A DNA stretch of 64,000 nucleotides from JALZKA01 sp963786495 (GCA_963786495.1 CAWAZL010000002.1:124001-188000), one strand, 5' to 3'; positions 51,387 through 61,940 are shown, numbered from the stretch's first letter. Notes: generated from the letters alone by a model not told the origin. Translations and numbers: made by a program.

Positions 51387-51882
51387 GGGGATCGCCATCG
51401 AGCTCGCGCCAGGCATCCGGGTCGCGTGGGACGACCTCGACCAAACGCGTACCGATCTCGCCGCAGATGAGCCGTTCGCGCAGTGGAGCCTCCATGGCGA
51501 GCTCGGCTCAGGCCACACCGCGCTCAAGGTGCTCACCGCATCCGCTGGCAAAGGCTCCCTGCTCCTTCTCGCGGGCGCCCGCCCCGACAGGGCCGACGGC
51601 CACGATGCGGAGAACCCGCAGGCCGTCCTCGTTTCGGGCTCCGGCGAGCTGAAGGCGATCGAGGAGGCACTTGTGTCGACGCAGTACTCGGCGAGCGGCG
51701 CCATCGAGCGCGTGACGGTCGAGCTCTACCCAGAGGACGACGACTACCCGGTGCGCGGCGCAGGCGACGTCAGGCGCGCCTCGGCCGCAGACGAAGGCGC
51801 GCTTCGGCGCGAGCATGCATGGCTCGACTTCCGCCTCGACGGCGAGGTCGGCGACGCGATTCTGGACATCCTCCACGTCTGA
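51379..51882 (+). CDS. Hypothetical protein (167 aa)
   Basis: A soluble, acidic protein of about 167 residues with a repeated beta pattern (GIAIELAPGIRVAWDDLD, then GSLLLLAGARPD, AVLVSGSGELKAIEEAL, ERVTVELYPEDD). No family recognised. GTG 51379 overlaps the fxsA stop, and the HAD gene begins 2 bp after its stop, so it is part of one transcript. Confidence 0.7.
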   Translation: MAEGIAIELAPGIRVAWDDLDQTRTDLAADEPFAQWSLHGELGSGHTALKVLTASAGKGSLLLLAGARPDRADGHDAENPQAVLVSGSGELKAIEEALVSTQYSASGAIERVTVELYPEDDDYPVRGAGDVRRASAADEGALRREHAWLDFRLDGEVGDAILDILHV

Positions 51883-51884
51883 GC

Positions 51885-52553
51885 ATGGCGATCCGCTGCG
51901 TCATCTGCGATTTCGGGGGCGTCCTCACCACGCCGCTCGTCGGTTCGTTCATGGCCTTCCAGGACCAGACAGGCATCCCAACGGAGGCGCTCGGCAGCGC
52001 GATGGCTCGGATCACCGAGCGCGACGGTGCCCATCCGCTCTACGAGCTCGAGAAGGGCCACATCACCGAGCACGACTTCCTCGCCCAGCTCCGCGTGGAG
52101 CTCGCGGTCGAACTGGACCACGAGCCGGAGCTCCACGACTTCAAGGAGATCTACTTCAAAGCGCTCAACCCGAACGACGAGATGATCGCCGAGATGCGGG
52201 CCGCCAGGGAGTCGGGCTTCCGGATGGCGATGCTGACCAACAACGTCCGCGAGTGGGAGCCGCTCTGGCGCTCGATGCTTCCCGTCGACGAGATCTTCGA
52301 GCTGGTCGTCGACTCGGCGTTCGTAGGCATGCGTAAGCCCGAGCCCGAGATCTACCACCTGACGCTCGAGCGCATCCGCCATCACGATCCTGAGGAGCTG
52401 GGAGACCTCGAGTTTTCCGAGTGCCTCTTCATCGACGATTTCGAGGTGAACTGCGATGCCGCGCGCGAACTCGGCATCAACGCGGTCCGCTTCGTCTCGA
52501 ACGACCAGGCGCTCGGCGAGATCCGCGCCGCGCTGGGGACGGTCGCAGCATGA
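51885..52553 (+). CDS. HAD-superfamily hydrolase, epoxide-hydrolase-N-terminal type
   Basis: A 222-residue HAD-IA phosphatase-like protein. Motif I is VICDFGGVLTTP (the usual second Asp is Gly, as in the soluble epoxide hydrolase N-domain group), motif II is AMLTNNVRE, motif III Lys lies in GMRKPEPEIYHLTLER, and motif IV is CLFIDDFEVNCDAA. A helical cap (about 20-85) lies between motifs I and II. Likely a phosphatase on a small substrate. ATG 51885. Overlaps the next gene (ATGA). Confidence 0.87.
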   Translation: MAIRCVICDFGGVLTTPLVGSFMAFQDQTGIPTEALGSAMARITERDGAHPLYELEKGHITEHDFLAQLRVELAVELDHEPELHDFKEIYFKALNPNDEMIAEMRAARESGFRMAMLTNNVREWEPLWRSMLPVDEIFELVVDSAFVGMRKPEPEIYHLTLERIRHHDPEELGDLEFSECLFIDDFEVNCDAARELGINAVRFVSNDQALGEIRAALGTVAA

Positions 52554-52780
52554 CACGCGAGGAGGCCGAGGCGCTCTGCGCCAAGAACGCCGCTGAGCAC
52601 CCGGACCGCAAGGTCGCCCAGTGGCGCCCGCAGGAGGGCGATGGCGGGGAGTGGAACGTCGTGCGAATTGGCCTGCCGCCGAGCCCGGAGACCACGACCG
52701 AGGTGCGCGCGGACGAGCGTCCGCCGACTCCGCCCGACCCGCGCCCCGACGTGCCGCCGACCGTCGGGCCGTTCGCCTAA
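52550..52780 (+). CDS. Small hypothetical protein, Pro-rich tail (76 aa)
   Basis: A 76-residue soluble product with a folded-looking start (TREEAEALCAKNAAEHPDRK, then WNVVRIGLPPSP) and a proline/acid-rich tail. It overlaps the HAD gene stop as ATGA. No family recognised; such short proteins are common at operon ends in this group of bacteria. Confidence 0.6.
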   Translation: MTREEAEALCAKNAAEHPDRKVAQWRPQEGDGGEWNVVRIGLPPSPETTTEVRADERPPTPPDPRPDVPPTVGPFA

Positions 52781-53542
52781 CTAAAGCTCGAGCGGAACGG
52801 CCTCGGGGCCGTCGCCCGAGGGCCCGCGGAACTCGTCGCGGAAGTCTTGGACGGCATCAAGCGTCGCGTCGCCTTCGAACGAGTCGCAACCCAGCAAGTT
52901 GGTCCAGCCGGTCACGGCCACTTCGTAAGGCATGTCGGGATTCGGAAAGAAGATGACCCCTCCCGGGTCAGCATCGAAGATCCCTTTGAGCGCGAGCTGG
53001 TCTTCCTCGGAAAGGCCGGGCGAGTACTGGATCGCGACGCGCTGGTGCTCGAGTGAGTGGACGATGCGCCCGACGGGCGGGTACTCCAGGTAGGCGCCGT
53101 CAGCGAGCGCGCCGGAGAGGGTCTCCGCAGCGTTGCCGTAGTGGTCGCCCGAGGTCGGTGGGTTGGTTCCGTACTCCACGTCGGGCACGTCCTCGTCCGA
53201 GAGGTGGGTGTTGCCCTCATCGGGGAGGCCGGTCTGGAGGTCGCAGCTCGCTTCTTCAGCGGCCGCTTCGAGATCGGGCTCGCTCACGGCCGGCGGCTCC
53301 GTGCCCTCGCGGCCGTCCAGCTCGATGCCTTCGGGCACGACGCCGAGCTGGGGCTCGACGTGGGCGTTCACCGGGAAGCCGTTCGAGTCCAGGTCCTCGG
53401 ATTCTTCGGTCGTCCCGGTAGTCGCAGTGGTCGAGGTGGCGGCCGGCTCTGATTCTTCATCGCCGCATCCGACGAAGACCAGCACGCCGAGGAACGTAAG
53501 GACGCAGGCGAGCGCGCCAAGTCTGTCGGTAACCCTGCTCAC
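52781..53542 (-). CDS. DUF3105 lipoprotein
   Basis: A 253-residue predicted lipoprotein (LTFLGVLVFVGC, lipid Cys26) with a Thr/Glu linker (about 30-50) and a DUF3105 domain. Family motifs are VEYGTNPPTSGDHYGN, YLEYPPVGRIVHSLEHQRVAI and VIFFPNPDMPYEVAVTGW; the conserved His residues (GDHY, HSLEH) suggest metal binding. Function of the family is unknown. Its stop is directly adjacent to the stop of the converging small gene. Confidence 0.85.
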   Translation of the reverse strand: MSRVTDRLGALACVLTFLGVLVFVGCGDEESEPAATSTTATTGTTEESEDLDSNGFPVNAHVEPQLGVVPEGIELDGREGTEPPAVSEPDLEAAAEEASCDLQTGLPDEGNTHLSDEDVPDVEYGTNPPTSGDHYGNAAETLSGALADGAYLEYPPVGRIVHSLEHQRVAIQYSPGLSEEDQLALKGIFDADPGGVIFFPNPDMPYEVAVTGWTNLLGCDSFEGDATLDAVQDFRDEFRGPSGDGPEAVPLEL

Positions 53543-53578
53543 GCGCCAGAAAGCTAGCCAGCGCGGCTAAAGGCTCGC

Positions 53579-54034
53579 TCAGTTATCGGAGCCGGCGCGG
53601 TCCCAGACGTAGAGCTCGACCGCTTCGAGCGCGAGCTCCATCAGGCGTGGGCCGGAGAGCCAGTCGAGGACCGTGTCGAGTGCGCGCTCTTCGGTGACGC
53701 CGCGGTCGACGGCCTCCTCCCCGCGGAAGCCCGCCGCGAGCTTCAGCGCTTCGCGGCGGTGCTCGCCGAGGCCCGAGAACGAGCGCATCAGGAAGTCGCG
53801 GTTGGGGAGCGGGTGCCCGATCTCCATCGATGCGTGCCAAGCGGCGAGCATCGAGATGTCGTGGTCGTCGAGCTCCGAGATGGCCCGTGCGTAGTGCGAT
53901 TCGAGCTCATCCTCGGGGATTTCATCGACCCACGCACGCACGGCTTCGCCGAGGAGCTGGCGGCGTGCTTCGCGCCCGACAGAGTCGGCGATGGCGCGAA
54001 TTGCGTCGGCTGGATCGATGAAGCAGAGTGACAT
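53579..54034 (-). CDS. Hypothetical all-helical protein (151 aa)
   Basis: A 151-residue soluble, acidic, largely helical product (SVGREARRQLLGEAVRAWVD, ELESHYARAISELDDHDISM, LMELALEAVELYVWDRAG). No family recognised and no catalytic motif stands out. It is transcribed away from the AddB-like gene across a 186-bp gap that contains the short inverted repeat CATTCCGG/CCGGAAATG near 54100. Confidence 0.6.
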   Translation of the reverse strand: MSLCFIDPADAIRAIADSVGREARRQLLGEAVRAWVDEIPEDELESHYARAISELDDHDISMLAAWHASMEIGHPLPNRDFLMRSFSGLGEHRREALKLAAGFRGEEAVDRGVTEERALDTVLDWLSGPRLMELALEAVELYVWDRAGSDN

Positions 54035-54220
54035 TTAGAGCGAACCTCTCAATGGGTTGGCGCGACGGGGACAAGGTACGGGCGGCTGCGGACGGCATTC
54101 CGGCACCCGGAAATGCGCTGTTTCCGGCTTGACGACGCGGCTTCCGGCCCGCCGTCAGGTCTCGCCTCCGAAACCCGACCTAGGATCGGAGGAAGTGAGC
54201 TTCGGAGTAAGGAACAGGCA

Positions 54221-57200
54221 ATGGCACTCGAACTGATCGTCGGGCCGCCGAACTCGAACCGCGCCGGCGCGGTGCTCGACCGCTTGCGCGAAACACTCGA
54301 CCGCGACCCCGTCCTGGTCGTGCCGACGGGCGACGACATCGTGCGCTTCGAGCGCGACCTGTGCGCCGGCGGCACCCCGCAGGTCGGGGCCACGATCCGC
54401 ACCTTCGGCTCGCTCTTCGACGAGGTCGCAAGCCTCACCGCCACGCCTGTGCCGCCACGCCTCTCGCCGCCGCAGCGACTTGCGCTCGTGCGTGCCGCTG
54501 TCGCCTCGACTGACCTCCGCCTGCTCCGCCGGTCGTCCAACTCGCCGGGCTTCGCGCCCGCCCTCGACACCCTGATCGCCGAGCTCCAGGCCGCGCTTAT
54601 ATCTCCCACGGACCTTCAGGCCGCTGCCGACGCTGCTGAGGGAGACGCAGGGCAGGAGGGTGAGCTCGCCCTCCTTTACGCCGAGTATGAGCGTCTGCGC
54701 GATGGCGCCGGCCGTTCCGACGGGGGCTCAGTCGCGGCGGCGGCGGTCGCAGCGCTTCGCGCCCAGCCAGGCGCCTGGGGCGACTCGCCCGTGCTCATCT
54801 ACGGCTTTGACGACCTCACGGAGGTCCAGCTCGGCCTGATCGCGGTGCTGGCCGGCGTCTGCGACGTCATCTTCGCCGTGAACTACTCGGACCGCAACGC
54901 GCTCACCGCGCGCGCCGGCCTTTTGGCGCGCCTGGCAGAGGAGGGCGGCAAAGTGGTCTCGGAGCTCGACTTCGACACTGGCTACACGTCCCGCGGCTCC
55001 CTCGCCCACATCGCGCGGAACGTCTTCGAGAGCGAGTCCGGAACGGTCAACCCGTTCGACGGCGGGCTAGCGTTTCTGGCCAGCGCCGGCGAGCGCGGCG
55101 AGGCCGAGGCTGCCGGGATCGAGATCGCGCGCCTGCTTGCGGGCGGAACGAGCGCCGACGACATCGTCGTCACGCTTCGCCGCCCTTCCGCGGAAGGGCC
55201 TCTCTTCGCCTCCGTCATGCGAGAGATGGGCATCCCGGCAACGCTCGAGGCGCATCTGCCGCTCTCCTCCACGGCGGTTGGACAGTCGCTTCTCGCCCTG
55301 TGCCGGGCCGCGGCGGACGACGGCGAACCCGCCGACGTGATCGCCCACCTGCGTAACGACACCGCATTTCGCCAGTCACGCGCGGACTGGAAGGAGCGCG
55401 ACGTGGCGCGCGGCAAGCTCGGCGACGTTGCGGCGCTCATGGAGAGCTGGGGCGAGACGCCGCCCGCCCACCTGCGGCGGGTGTTCGACTCCGACGGCCC
55501 GGCGGCGAGGGTGCGTGCGGTCGCCGTGAGCGCGCGGCGGATCGCAGAGGCCGTCCATCACGAGGAGGCGCCGCTCGCGGGTGAGCGGACGGCGGGCGTC
55601 CCGCTCGATCCGGTCGAGCTCCGCGCCGGTGTCGCCGCGGCGGAGCTTCTGGAGGAGCTGGCCGAGGTCGCGGCGCTACCGGGCATCGATCCTCCCGATT
55701 TGGCCGATGCCGCCGACGCGATCGAATCGGCGACCGTCCGCTCGTGGCAGGGCTCGGCCGAGGGCCGCGTGCGCATCCTCAGCCCGTACCGGATCCGCGC
55801 AGGACGCGTGAAGCACCTCTTCTGCTGCGGACTACAGGAGGGCACGTTCCCCGGGCGCGGCGCGGCCGACCCGCTCCTGGGCGACGAGAGCCGCAGCCGC
55901 CTAGGCATCCCGGCGCTCCGGCGCGCCGAGCAGGACTCCGAGGAGCGCTACCTCTTCAGCGTCTGCGTCTCACGGCCGACTGAGACGCTCACGCTCAGCT
56001 GGCGATCGTCGGACGACGAGGGCCACCCTGCAGCCCGTTCGCCGTTCGTCGACGAGGTGATCGACCTGCTCGAGGGCGACGCGGAAGCGGCGGAAGACGC
56101 CCTCACCACCGAACGTGGCCTTGCCAACCCCGTTCCCAGGCCGTCCGACGCCACCACGCCACGCTCGCTCGCACGGGCCCTCACCGCGTCGCTCAACCTG
56201 GACGTCGAAGCACATCGGGCTCGGCTCGATGCGATGGGCGCGGACTTCAGCGTCGCTGGGCCGGTGCTGGACCTGGTCGGGGGCGTGCCCGACCCCAACT
56301 ACAAGCCGAAGGGCCTCCACCACCCCGCCGTGCTCGAGGCGATCCGGACGCGCGAGGCGCTCAGCGCGGGCTCGCTCGAAGGCTGGATCGAATGCTCGTA
56401 TCGGTGGTTCGTAAACCATGAGCTCTCGCCCCGGCGCCTAGAGCCGACCGCCGACCCACTCTGGCTCGGCGGGCTCGTACACAAGGCCCTGGAAAGGCTC
56501 TACGCCGACCCGCCAGGCTCCGACTCAATCCCGCGGCAGGCCGATCTGGAGAGCTGGCAGAAGCGCTTCAGCGAGCTCTTGGACGAGCTCGTCGCCGAGG
56601 GCTCCGACGGCGGGCTGAACGCCGAGCGGAGCATCTTGATCGCCAGGGTGAAGATCCAGGTCGAGAAGTTCCTGGAAGATGAGTCGAAGCGGGAGATCTC
56701 CTTTCGCCCCAAGCCCGAGTTGCTCGAGCGCAGCTTCGGGTTCGGTGAGGAGCACGACGACGATCCCGGGGCGCTCGACTTCGGCGCCTTTGCGCTGCGC
56801 GGCTTCATCGACCGCATCGACGTCGCGCCCGACGGCCACAGCGCCATCGTTCGTGATTACAAGACGTCTAAGGAGGTCCCCGGCCGCACGCAGATCGTCG
56901 ACCAGGGAAAGCTCCAGCTCCCGCTCTACATGCTGGTTGCCCGGGACCTGCTCGGCCTCGACCCGATCGCCGGCATGTACCACCCGCTTGCGGCATACGA
57001 CAAGCGCCACGGCCGCGGGTATGGGCTGAAGGAGGAGGCCGCCGAGGGCGGGCTGCTCGAACAGGCGGGCTTGGAAACCCGGACGGACAAGGTGAGCCGG
57101 GAGGACCTGGACGAGGCGCTCGACGCGGCGCGCGAGCGCGCCATGGTGAACGGCGTGCGGATGCTGGCCGGGGAAATCGACCGCGATCCGCTGAAGGGCA

Positions 57201-57292
57201 AGTGCAACAAGTACTGCGAGTTTCAGCCCATCTGCCGGCTCGAGCGCGCGGTCGGCCTCGAGGAAGACGGCGAGAACGGGGGCTCCGAGTGA
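54221..57292 (+). CDS. AddB-like helicase-nuclease subunit with Fe-S cluster motif
   Basis: A 1023-residue partner of the AddA-like helicase, for processing DNA double-strand breaks. The N-terminal half resembles an inactive UvrD-type core. The C-terminal PD-(D/E)XK nuclease includes GFIDRID, HSAIVRDYKTSKEVPG and a Q-rich helix. Four cysteines placed as in AddB and AdnA Fe-S nucleases are visible: one in GSLEGWIECSYRWFVNHEL and three in GKCNKYCEFQPICRLE. ATG 54221 follows TAAGGAAC. The GTG of the next gene overlaps its stop. Confidence 0.85.
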   Translation: MALELIVGPPNSNRAGAVLDRLRETLDRDPVLVVPTGDDIVRFERDLCAGGTPQVGATIRTFGSLFDEVASLTATPVPPRLSPPQRLALVRAAVASTDLRLLRRSSNSPGFAPALDTLIAELQAALISPTDLQAAADAAEGDAGQEGELALLYAEYERLRDGAGRSDGGSVAAAAVAALRAQPGAWGDSPVLIYGFDDLTEVQLGLIAVLAGVCDVIFAVNYSDRNALTARAGLLARLAEEGGKVVSELDFDTGYTSRGSLAHIARNVFESESGTVNPFDGGLAFLASAGERGEAEAAGIEIARLLAGGTSADDIVVTLRRPSAEGPLFASVMREMGIPATLEAHLPLSSTAVGQSLLALCRAAADDGEPADVIAHLRNDTAFRQSRADWKERDVARGKLGDVAALMESWGETPPAHLRRVFDSDGPAARVRAVAVSARRIAEAVHHEEAPLAGERTAGVPLDPVELRAGVAAAELLEELAEVAALPGIDPPDLADAADAIESATVRSWQGSAEGRVRILSPYRIRAGRVKHLFCCGLQEGTFPGRGAADPLLGDESRSRLGIPALRRAEQDSEERYLFSVCVSRPTETLTLSWRSSDDEGHPAARSPFVDEVIDLLEGDAEAAEDALTTERGLANPVPRPSDATTPRSLARALTASLNLDVEAHRARLDAMGADFSVAGPVLDLVGGVPDPNYKPKGLHHPAVLEAIRTREALSAGSLEGWIECSYRWFVNHELSPRRLEPTADPLWLGGLVHKALERLYADPPGSDSIPRQADLESWQKRFSELLDELVAEGSDGGLNAERSILIARVKIQVEKFLEDESKREISFRPKPELLERSFGFGEEHDDDPGALDFGAFALRGFIDRIDVAPDGHSAIVRDYKTSKEVPGRTQIVDQGKLQLPLYMLVARDLLGLDPIAGMYHPLAAYDKRHGRGYGLKEEAAEGGLLEQAGLETRTDKVSREDLDEALDAARERAMVNGVRMLAGEIDRDPLKGKCNKYCEFQPICRLERAVGLEEDGENGGSE

Positions 57293-60200
57293 GCGAGGCG
57301 ACACCCGGACGCGGGGCGACGCCCGAGCAGCGCGCCGCAATCGAGACTCGCGATCGCGACGTCTTCTGCGAGGCCGGCGCCGGCACCGGCAAGACGCGAG
57401 TGCTCGTGGGCCGCTACTGCGGGGCGCTCTTAGAAGACGGCGCGGAGATCGACGAGATCCTGGCCTTCACATTCACCGAGCGCGCGGCGGCGGAGCTTCG
57501 CCAGCGCATCCGGCGCGAGCTCGCCGGCCGCGGCGAGCGCCGCCTGGCGCGTGACACCGAGGGCGCCTGGGTCACCACCATCCACGGCTTTTGCCGGCGC
57601 CTCCTCGCTTCGCACCCCGTCGCGGCGGGGCTCGATCCCCGCTTTCGAGTGCTCGATGCGCCCGAGTCGCAGCGACTCCTCTCGCAAGCGGCCCGTGAGG
57701 CGGTGGAGGCGCTCGTCACCGCGGGCGACGAATCCATGCGGCGCGTGACCGCGGCCTACCGGCCGTATCGCATTCGGGACATCGCGCTCGCGGCGCACGA
57801 GCGCCTGCGAAGCCAGGGCATGGCGGCCCCACGCCTGCCCGAGGTCGGCGAGCCGACGCGCTCGCAAAAGGAAAAGGACGACGATCGCGAGCTGAGCGTC
57901 GAGGACCGGCGCTTCGCATTGGAGGCGCGGGCTGCGCTCGACGCCGTGCTCGACGAGACGAACCGGCGTTACGCCGAGCTCAAGCGGATCCGCTCGGGCC
58001 TCGACTTCTCCGATCTCGAGATCCACGCCGTCGAGCTCCTTCGCACATCGCCGGCAGTGCGCGAGCAATGGCACGGGCGCTTCAAGCACCTGATGGTCGA
58101 CGAGTTTCAGGACACGAACCGGGTCCAGCTCGACCTTGTCGAGCAACTGCGTGGCCCCGAGACGCGCCTCTTCACGGTCGGCGACGAGCACCAGTCGATC
58201 TACCGCTTCAGGAATGCGGATCTGGAGGTGTTCCGTGCGCAAAGGCGCAAGGCCGAGGAGTCGCCGAGGACCGAAATGCTGCCCCTACGAGGCAACTTCC
58301 GCTCGCGCCCGCCGATCCTCAACGCGGCGAACTCGTTCGGCGACACCCTGCTCGAGAACTTCACTCACCTCGCCGTCGGCGAAGGATCCGACCAGAACGT
58401 TCCGGGCTCGCCCGAGGTGGAGCTGCTTCTCACGTACCAGGAGGGAACCGGCGCAAAGCACCTGAAGTGGAAGGACCACGAGGGCGCGATGAAGCGGCCC
58501 CAGTCCGAGAGCAACTTGGCAATCGTCGCGCAGGCGCGGGCGCTTGCCGAGCGGCTGCGCCAGCTGGTGGTCGAAGAGAATGTGAAGCGCGGCGACATCG
58601 TCGTCCTGCTCCGGGCCTTCACCCACGTGGACGCCTACGAGGAAGCGCTGCGGCGCTTCGGGCTCGAGCCCTACGTCGTCGGCGGGCGCGGCTACTGGTC
58701 CCAGCAACAGGTCGAGGACATCCTGCGCCTGCTCGGAGTGGTTGCCAACCCGCTCGACGACGAGATGCTCTTCGGCGCGCTTGCCTGCCCGGCCGTAGGG
58801 GTCACGCCCGACACGCTCTGGCTCCTTCGCGCCGCTGCGGGCGGAGGGCACGTGTGGCCTGCGCTCGACGCGGGCTTCGGGCTGGACACGGGCGAAGAGT
58901 CGAACTACGAGCTCGCAGAGCCCGAGCGCCTCGAGCAGATTGAAGAGGCGGACGCCGCCAGGCTGCGCGATTTTTGCTCCAAGCTCGCGGCGCTCAGGGC
59001 TGAGGCGCCGCTGCTTCCGCTCGACGTCCTGGTCGAGCGAGCGATGAACGCGTTCAGGTATGACCTCGCGCTGCTCGCAAAGAGCCAGCCGGCGGGGCGC
59101 ATGGCGAACGTGCGAAAGCTGATGCGGATCGCGGCGGAGTTCGAGCGGAATGAGGGCCGGGACCTCAGGACGTTCCTCGTCCAGGCCGCCGAGTCGACCC
59201 AGCGCGACGAGCGCGAGGGACTGGCTCCCGTCCAGGCCGAGGACCACGACGGCGTGCGGATCATGACCGTCCACGGCGCGAAGGGCCTCGAGTTCCCGGT
59301 GGTCGCAGTCCCCGAGCTCGACCGGCCTCTCCAGGCCGGCCGCAGGAACGGGGACATTTGGATCGGCCGCCTGAGCGACGAGGGCGAACCGTGCCGGTTC
59401 GGCCTGCGGCTGGCTTTCCCGACCGCAAAGTCCTTTGGCGTCTGGGAGCTGGAGGAGCTCAACGCAGAAGAGAAGGAGGCGGACGCCGAGGAGGCTTGCC
59501 GCCTCAACTACGTGGCGATGACCCGGGCACAGAACCGCCTCCTCCTCTCGGGCCAGTACAAGGAGAAGGATCTGGTCGCGTCCGAGCCGGACCCGAAAGA
59601 CAGCGTCCTGAAGCGCGTCCTGCCCCTGCTCGTCGATGCCGGTTGGGATGAGACGAGTGGGCTGGCCGAAAAGCCGGTGCCCCTTCAGGTGCGCGTCCAG
59701 CGCCCGAGCGAGGAGCGCGCGGCCGCCCTCACCCCGCCGCCCCCAGCCGCCGAGCTGCCGCCCGAAGACGTCCTTGGCGCGATGCCCCCGATCCTGGCGG
59801 AGGGGCGCTCGGTCGTGCCGCTCGGACACCTCTCCTACTCGGCGCTCGACGCCTTCAAGCGCTGCGGCTACCGGTTCTACGTCGAGCGAGTCCTGGGCGT
59901 CCGGGCGGGGCTGGTGACGGCGCTGCTCCTCGGGAGGACGAAGCCGACGAGCCCGACGAGGAGGCGCGCGCCGGCGATGAGCTCCACGAGCCAGAGGACG
60001 ATGCCGTCGTGGGAGGCGCCGGCCCCTCCCCCGCGCTGGCACTCGGCAACGCGGTCCACGCGGCGCTCGAGTGGAGTGCGCGCGCCGGCTGGGAACGGCC
60101 CGGCGATGACAGGCTCGCAGCGCTGCTTGCGCGCGAGGGGATTGAGGACGACGAGGTGCTGGCGCGGGCGACGCGGCTGGTGGACGGGTGGCTCGGCTCT

Positions 60201-60701
60201 GAGCTCTGTGCGGAAATCCGCGATGCGCGGGTGCGACCCGAGGCCCCCTTTGTGTTGCCGCTCGGCGGAACCGTGCTCCGCGGCAACATCGACCTGCTGG
60301 CGACCCCGAACAACGGCCTCAATAACGGAGAGGGTCCGGTCGTGATTGATTTCAAGACCGACAGGGTCGGCTCCGACGGAGTGGAACCGCTGGGCGAGCG
60401 ATATGCGTCGCAGCGTGCCGTTTATGCGCTGGCGGTCGCCGGCAAGGGGGGCAGCGCCGTGCGCACTGCCCATGTATTCCTCGAGCGGCCTGACGAGCCC
60501 GTGGTGGAGGTATTCGACGACGCTGCGCTCGCAGCCGCGCGCGGGAGCCTGGAAGGGCTTGTGGCGCAGATCCGCGCCGGGTCGTTCGAGGTGACCGACG
60601 AGCCGTATGCCGCGCTCTGCTTCGGCTGCCCCGCGGCCCCGCGCCTTTGCCCGCGACCCGCGTGGCGCCCGTCACGCGACGCGCCCGCGCCGGTCCGATG
60701 A
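57289..60701 (+). CDS. AddA/AdnB-like UvrD-family helicase-nuclease (one frameshift)
   Basis: An SF1 3'-5' helicase joined to a RecB-type nuclease. GTG 57289 overlaps the AddB-like stop. Motifs: Walker A CEAGAGTGKTRVL, motif Ia AFTFTERAAAELRQRI, motif II LMVDEFQDTNRVQ, motif III VGDEHQSIYRFRNAD, motif V MTVHGAKGLEFPVV, motif VI LNYVAMTRAQNRL. The frame breaks near 59910-59930 (one missing base is simplest), leaving helicase and nuclease in different frames. The nuclease continues with ALGNAVHAALEW, GNIDLLATPNN, and VVIDFKTDRVG, and a CFGCP end. Corrected length is about 1137 residues. A natural split is possible but less likely. Confidence 0.85.
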
Positions 60702-61282
60702 GGCTCGCGGTGTTCGGGTACGGCTCGCTTGTGAGCCGCGCTTCGATCGCCGAGACGCTCGGGCATGAGGCGCCGGCGCCCGTCCCGGCGCAACTTGCGG
60801 GCTGGCGGCGGCGCTGGTCGATCTACCGGGTGAACACCGCGCACGAGAAGGTGTTTGAGCGTGTTGACGGCGAGCCGTTCGAGCACATTGTGGGGTTGAA
60901 CATCCAGCGGGCGCCCGATGCCGCTGAGGCGGAGTGGCCGAACGGGGCGCTTATCGAGCTGACACAGGAGGAGCTCGAGCGGCTCGAGCGGCGCGAGGTG
61001 CGCTATGACCGGATTGAGGTGACCGAGGGGGTGGTGGCTGACGGCGCTGCGTTCGACCGCGTGTATGCCTTCACCGCGAAGGAGGGCCATTTCGCCGAGG
61101 AGACTCCCCCGGACTCGATCATCGTCGCGTCGTATGTCCGGGCGTGTGAGGCAGCCTTCTCCGAGCTAGGGCCGGATGGCTGGGAAAGGTTCATGGCTAC
61201 CACGGGAGAGTTTCCGGCGCCGGTGGTTGACGCGAGGCTCGTGGTGGACGAGATCCCCGAGGGCAACCCCCGCGCGTGGTAG
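60698..61282 (+). CDS. Gamma-glutamylcyclotransferase-fold (GGCT-like) protein
   Basis: A 194-residue protein with the GGCT nucleotide-like signature LAVFGYGSLVSRASIAET near the start, and RVNTAHEKVFERV and ELTQEELERLERREVRYDRI further on. The family removes gamma-glutamyl groups as 5-oxoproline or has unknown small-molecule roles. ATG 60698 overlaps the AddA stop as ATGA, so it is translated with the DNA-repair genes, an unexpected pairing. Confidence 0.8.
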   Translation: MRLAVFGYGSLVSRASIAETLGHEAPAPVPAQLAGWRRRWSIYRVNTAHEKVFERVDGEPFEHIVGLNIQRAPDAAEAEWPNGALIELTQEELERLERREVRYDRIEVTEGVVADGAAFDRVYAFTAKEGHFAEETPPDSIIVASYVRACEAAFSELGPDGWERFMATTGEFPAPVVDARLVVDEIPEGNPRAW

Positions 61283-61285
61283 GGG

Positions 61286-61930
61286 TCAGGCGGCTTCGTA
61301 GCGCACGTGGGTGACGCCCGGGCTCTCGATCGAGCGGGTGATGCGCAGGTCTCGCGGTCCCTTCAGCTCCCCGTCGAACAGACGGGTGCCTCCGCCCAAG
61401 AGGACGGGTGCAATGTGAAGCTGCATCTCGTCCAAGAGGCCGGCGGCCAGGTACTGCTGGGCGACGTTTGCGCCGCCCGAGATCTGAATGTCCTGGTCTC
61501 CCGCTGCGTCGCGCGCACGCTCGAGCGCAGCCTCGATGCCGTCGGTCACGAACTCGAAGCGGGTCTCGCCCAGCTCTAGCGGCTCGCGCTCATGGTTTGT
61601 GAGGACGAAGACCGGCTTCTTGAACGGCGGATCGTCGCCCCACCAGCCCTTGAAGGGGTCGTCGCCCCACGGCCCGTCCTCGCCGCAGAACATCCGCTTG
61701 CCCATGATCACGGCGCCGTGGCTCGCCGCAGCTTCAGCCATAACGTCGTCGTCGGTGCCGGTGTCGCCTTGAGACGAGTCGTAGCCGTGCGATTCCTGCC
61801 ACGACGCGAGGCGAACGCCCCACTCGTGGAGCTTCTCTCCGCCGACGCCGAGTGGCTCGTCGTGGGTCGGGTTCGGACCGGCAATGTACCCGTCGACCGA
61901 CATTGAGATCTCCAGCTTCAGCTTGCTCAT
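61286..61930 (-). CDS. RibD C-terminal/dihydrofolate-reductase-like protein
   Basis: A 214-residue NADPH-binding fold of the RibD_C family (LEISMSVDGYIAGPN, VIMGKRMFCGEDGPW, FVLTNHERE, DIQISGGANVAQQYLAAGLL, and LHIAPVLLGGGTRLFDG). Stand-alone members of this group are common in actinobacteria with unknown substrates. ATG 61930; a longer frame upstream crosses into the intergenic region. It lies 10 bp after the MFS exporter stop. Confidence 0.87.
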   Translation of the reverse strand: MSKLKLEISMSVDGYIAGPNPTHDEPLGVGGEKLHEWGVRLASWQESHGYDSSQGDTGTDDDVMAEAAASHGAVIMGKRMFCGEDGPWGDDPFKGWWGDDPPFKKPVFVLTNHEREPLELGETRFEFVTDGIEAALERARDAAGDQDIQISGGANVAQQYLAAGLLDEMQLHIAPVLLGGGTRLFDGELKGPRDLRITRSIESPGVTHVRYEAA

Positions 61931-61940
61931 CGGTCGTCTC

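Noticed and set aside
58285..60042. A 585-codon minus-strand open frame opposite the AddA-like helicase
   Set aside because: The plus strand carries all helicase motifs; the minus frame has none.
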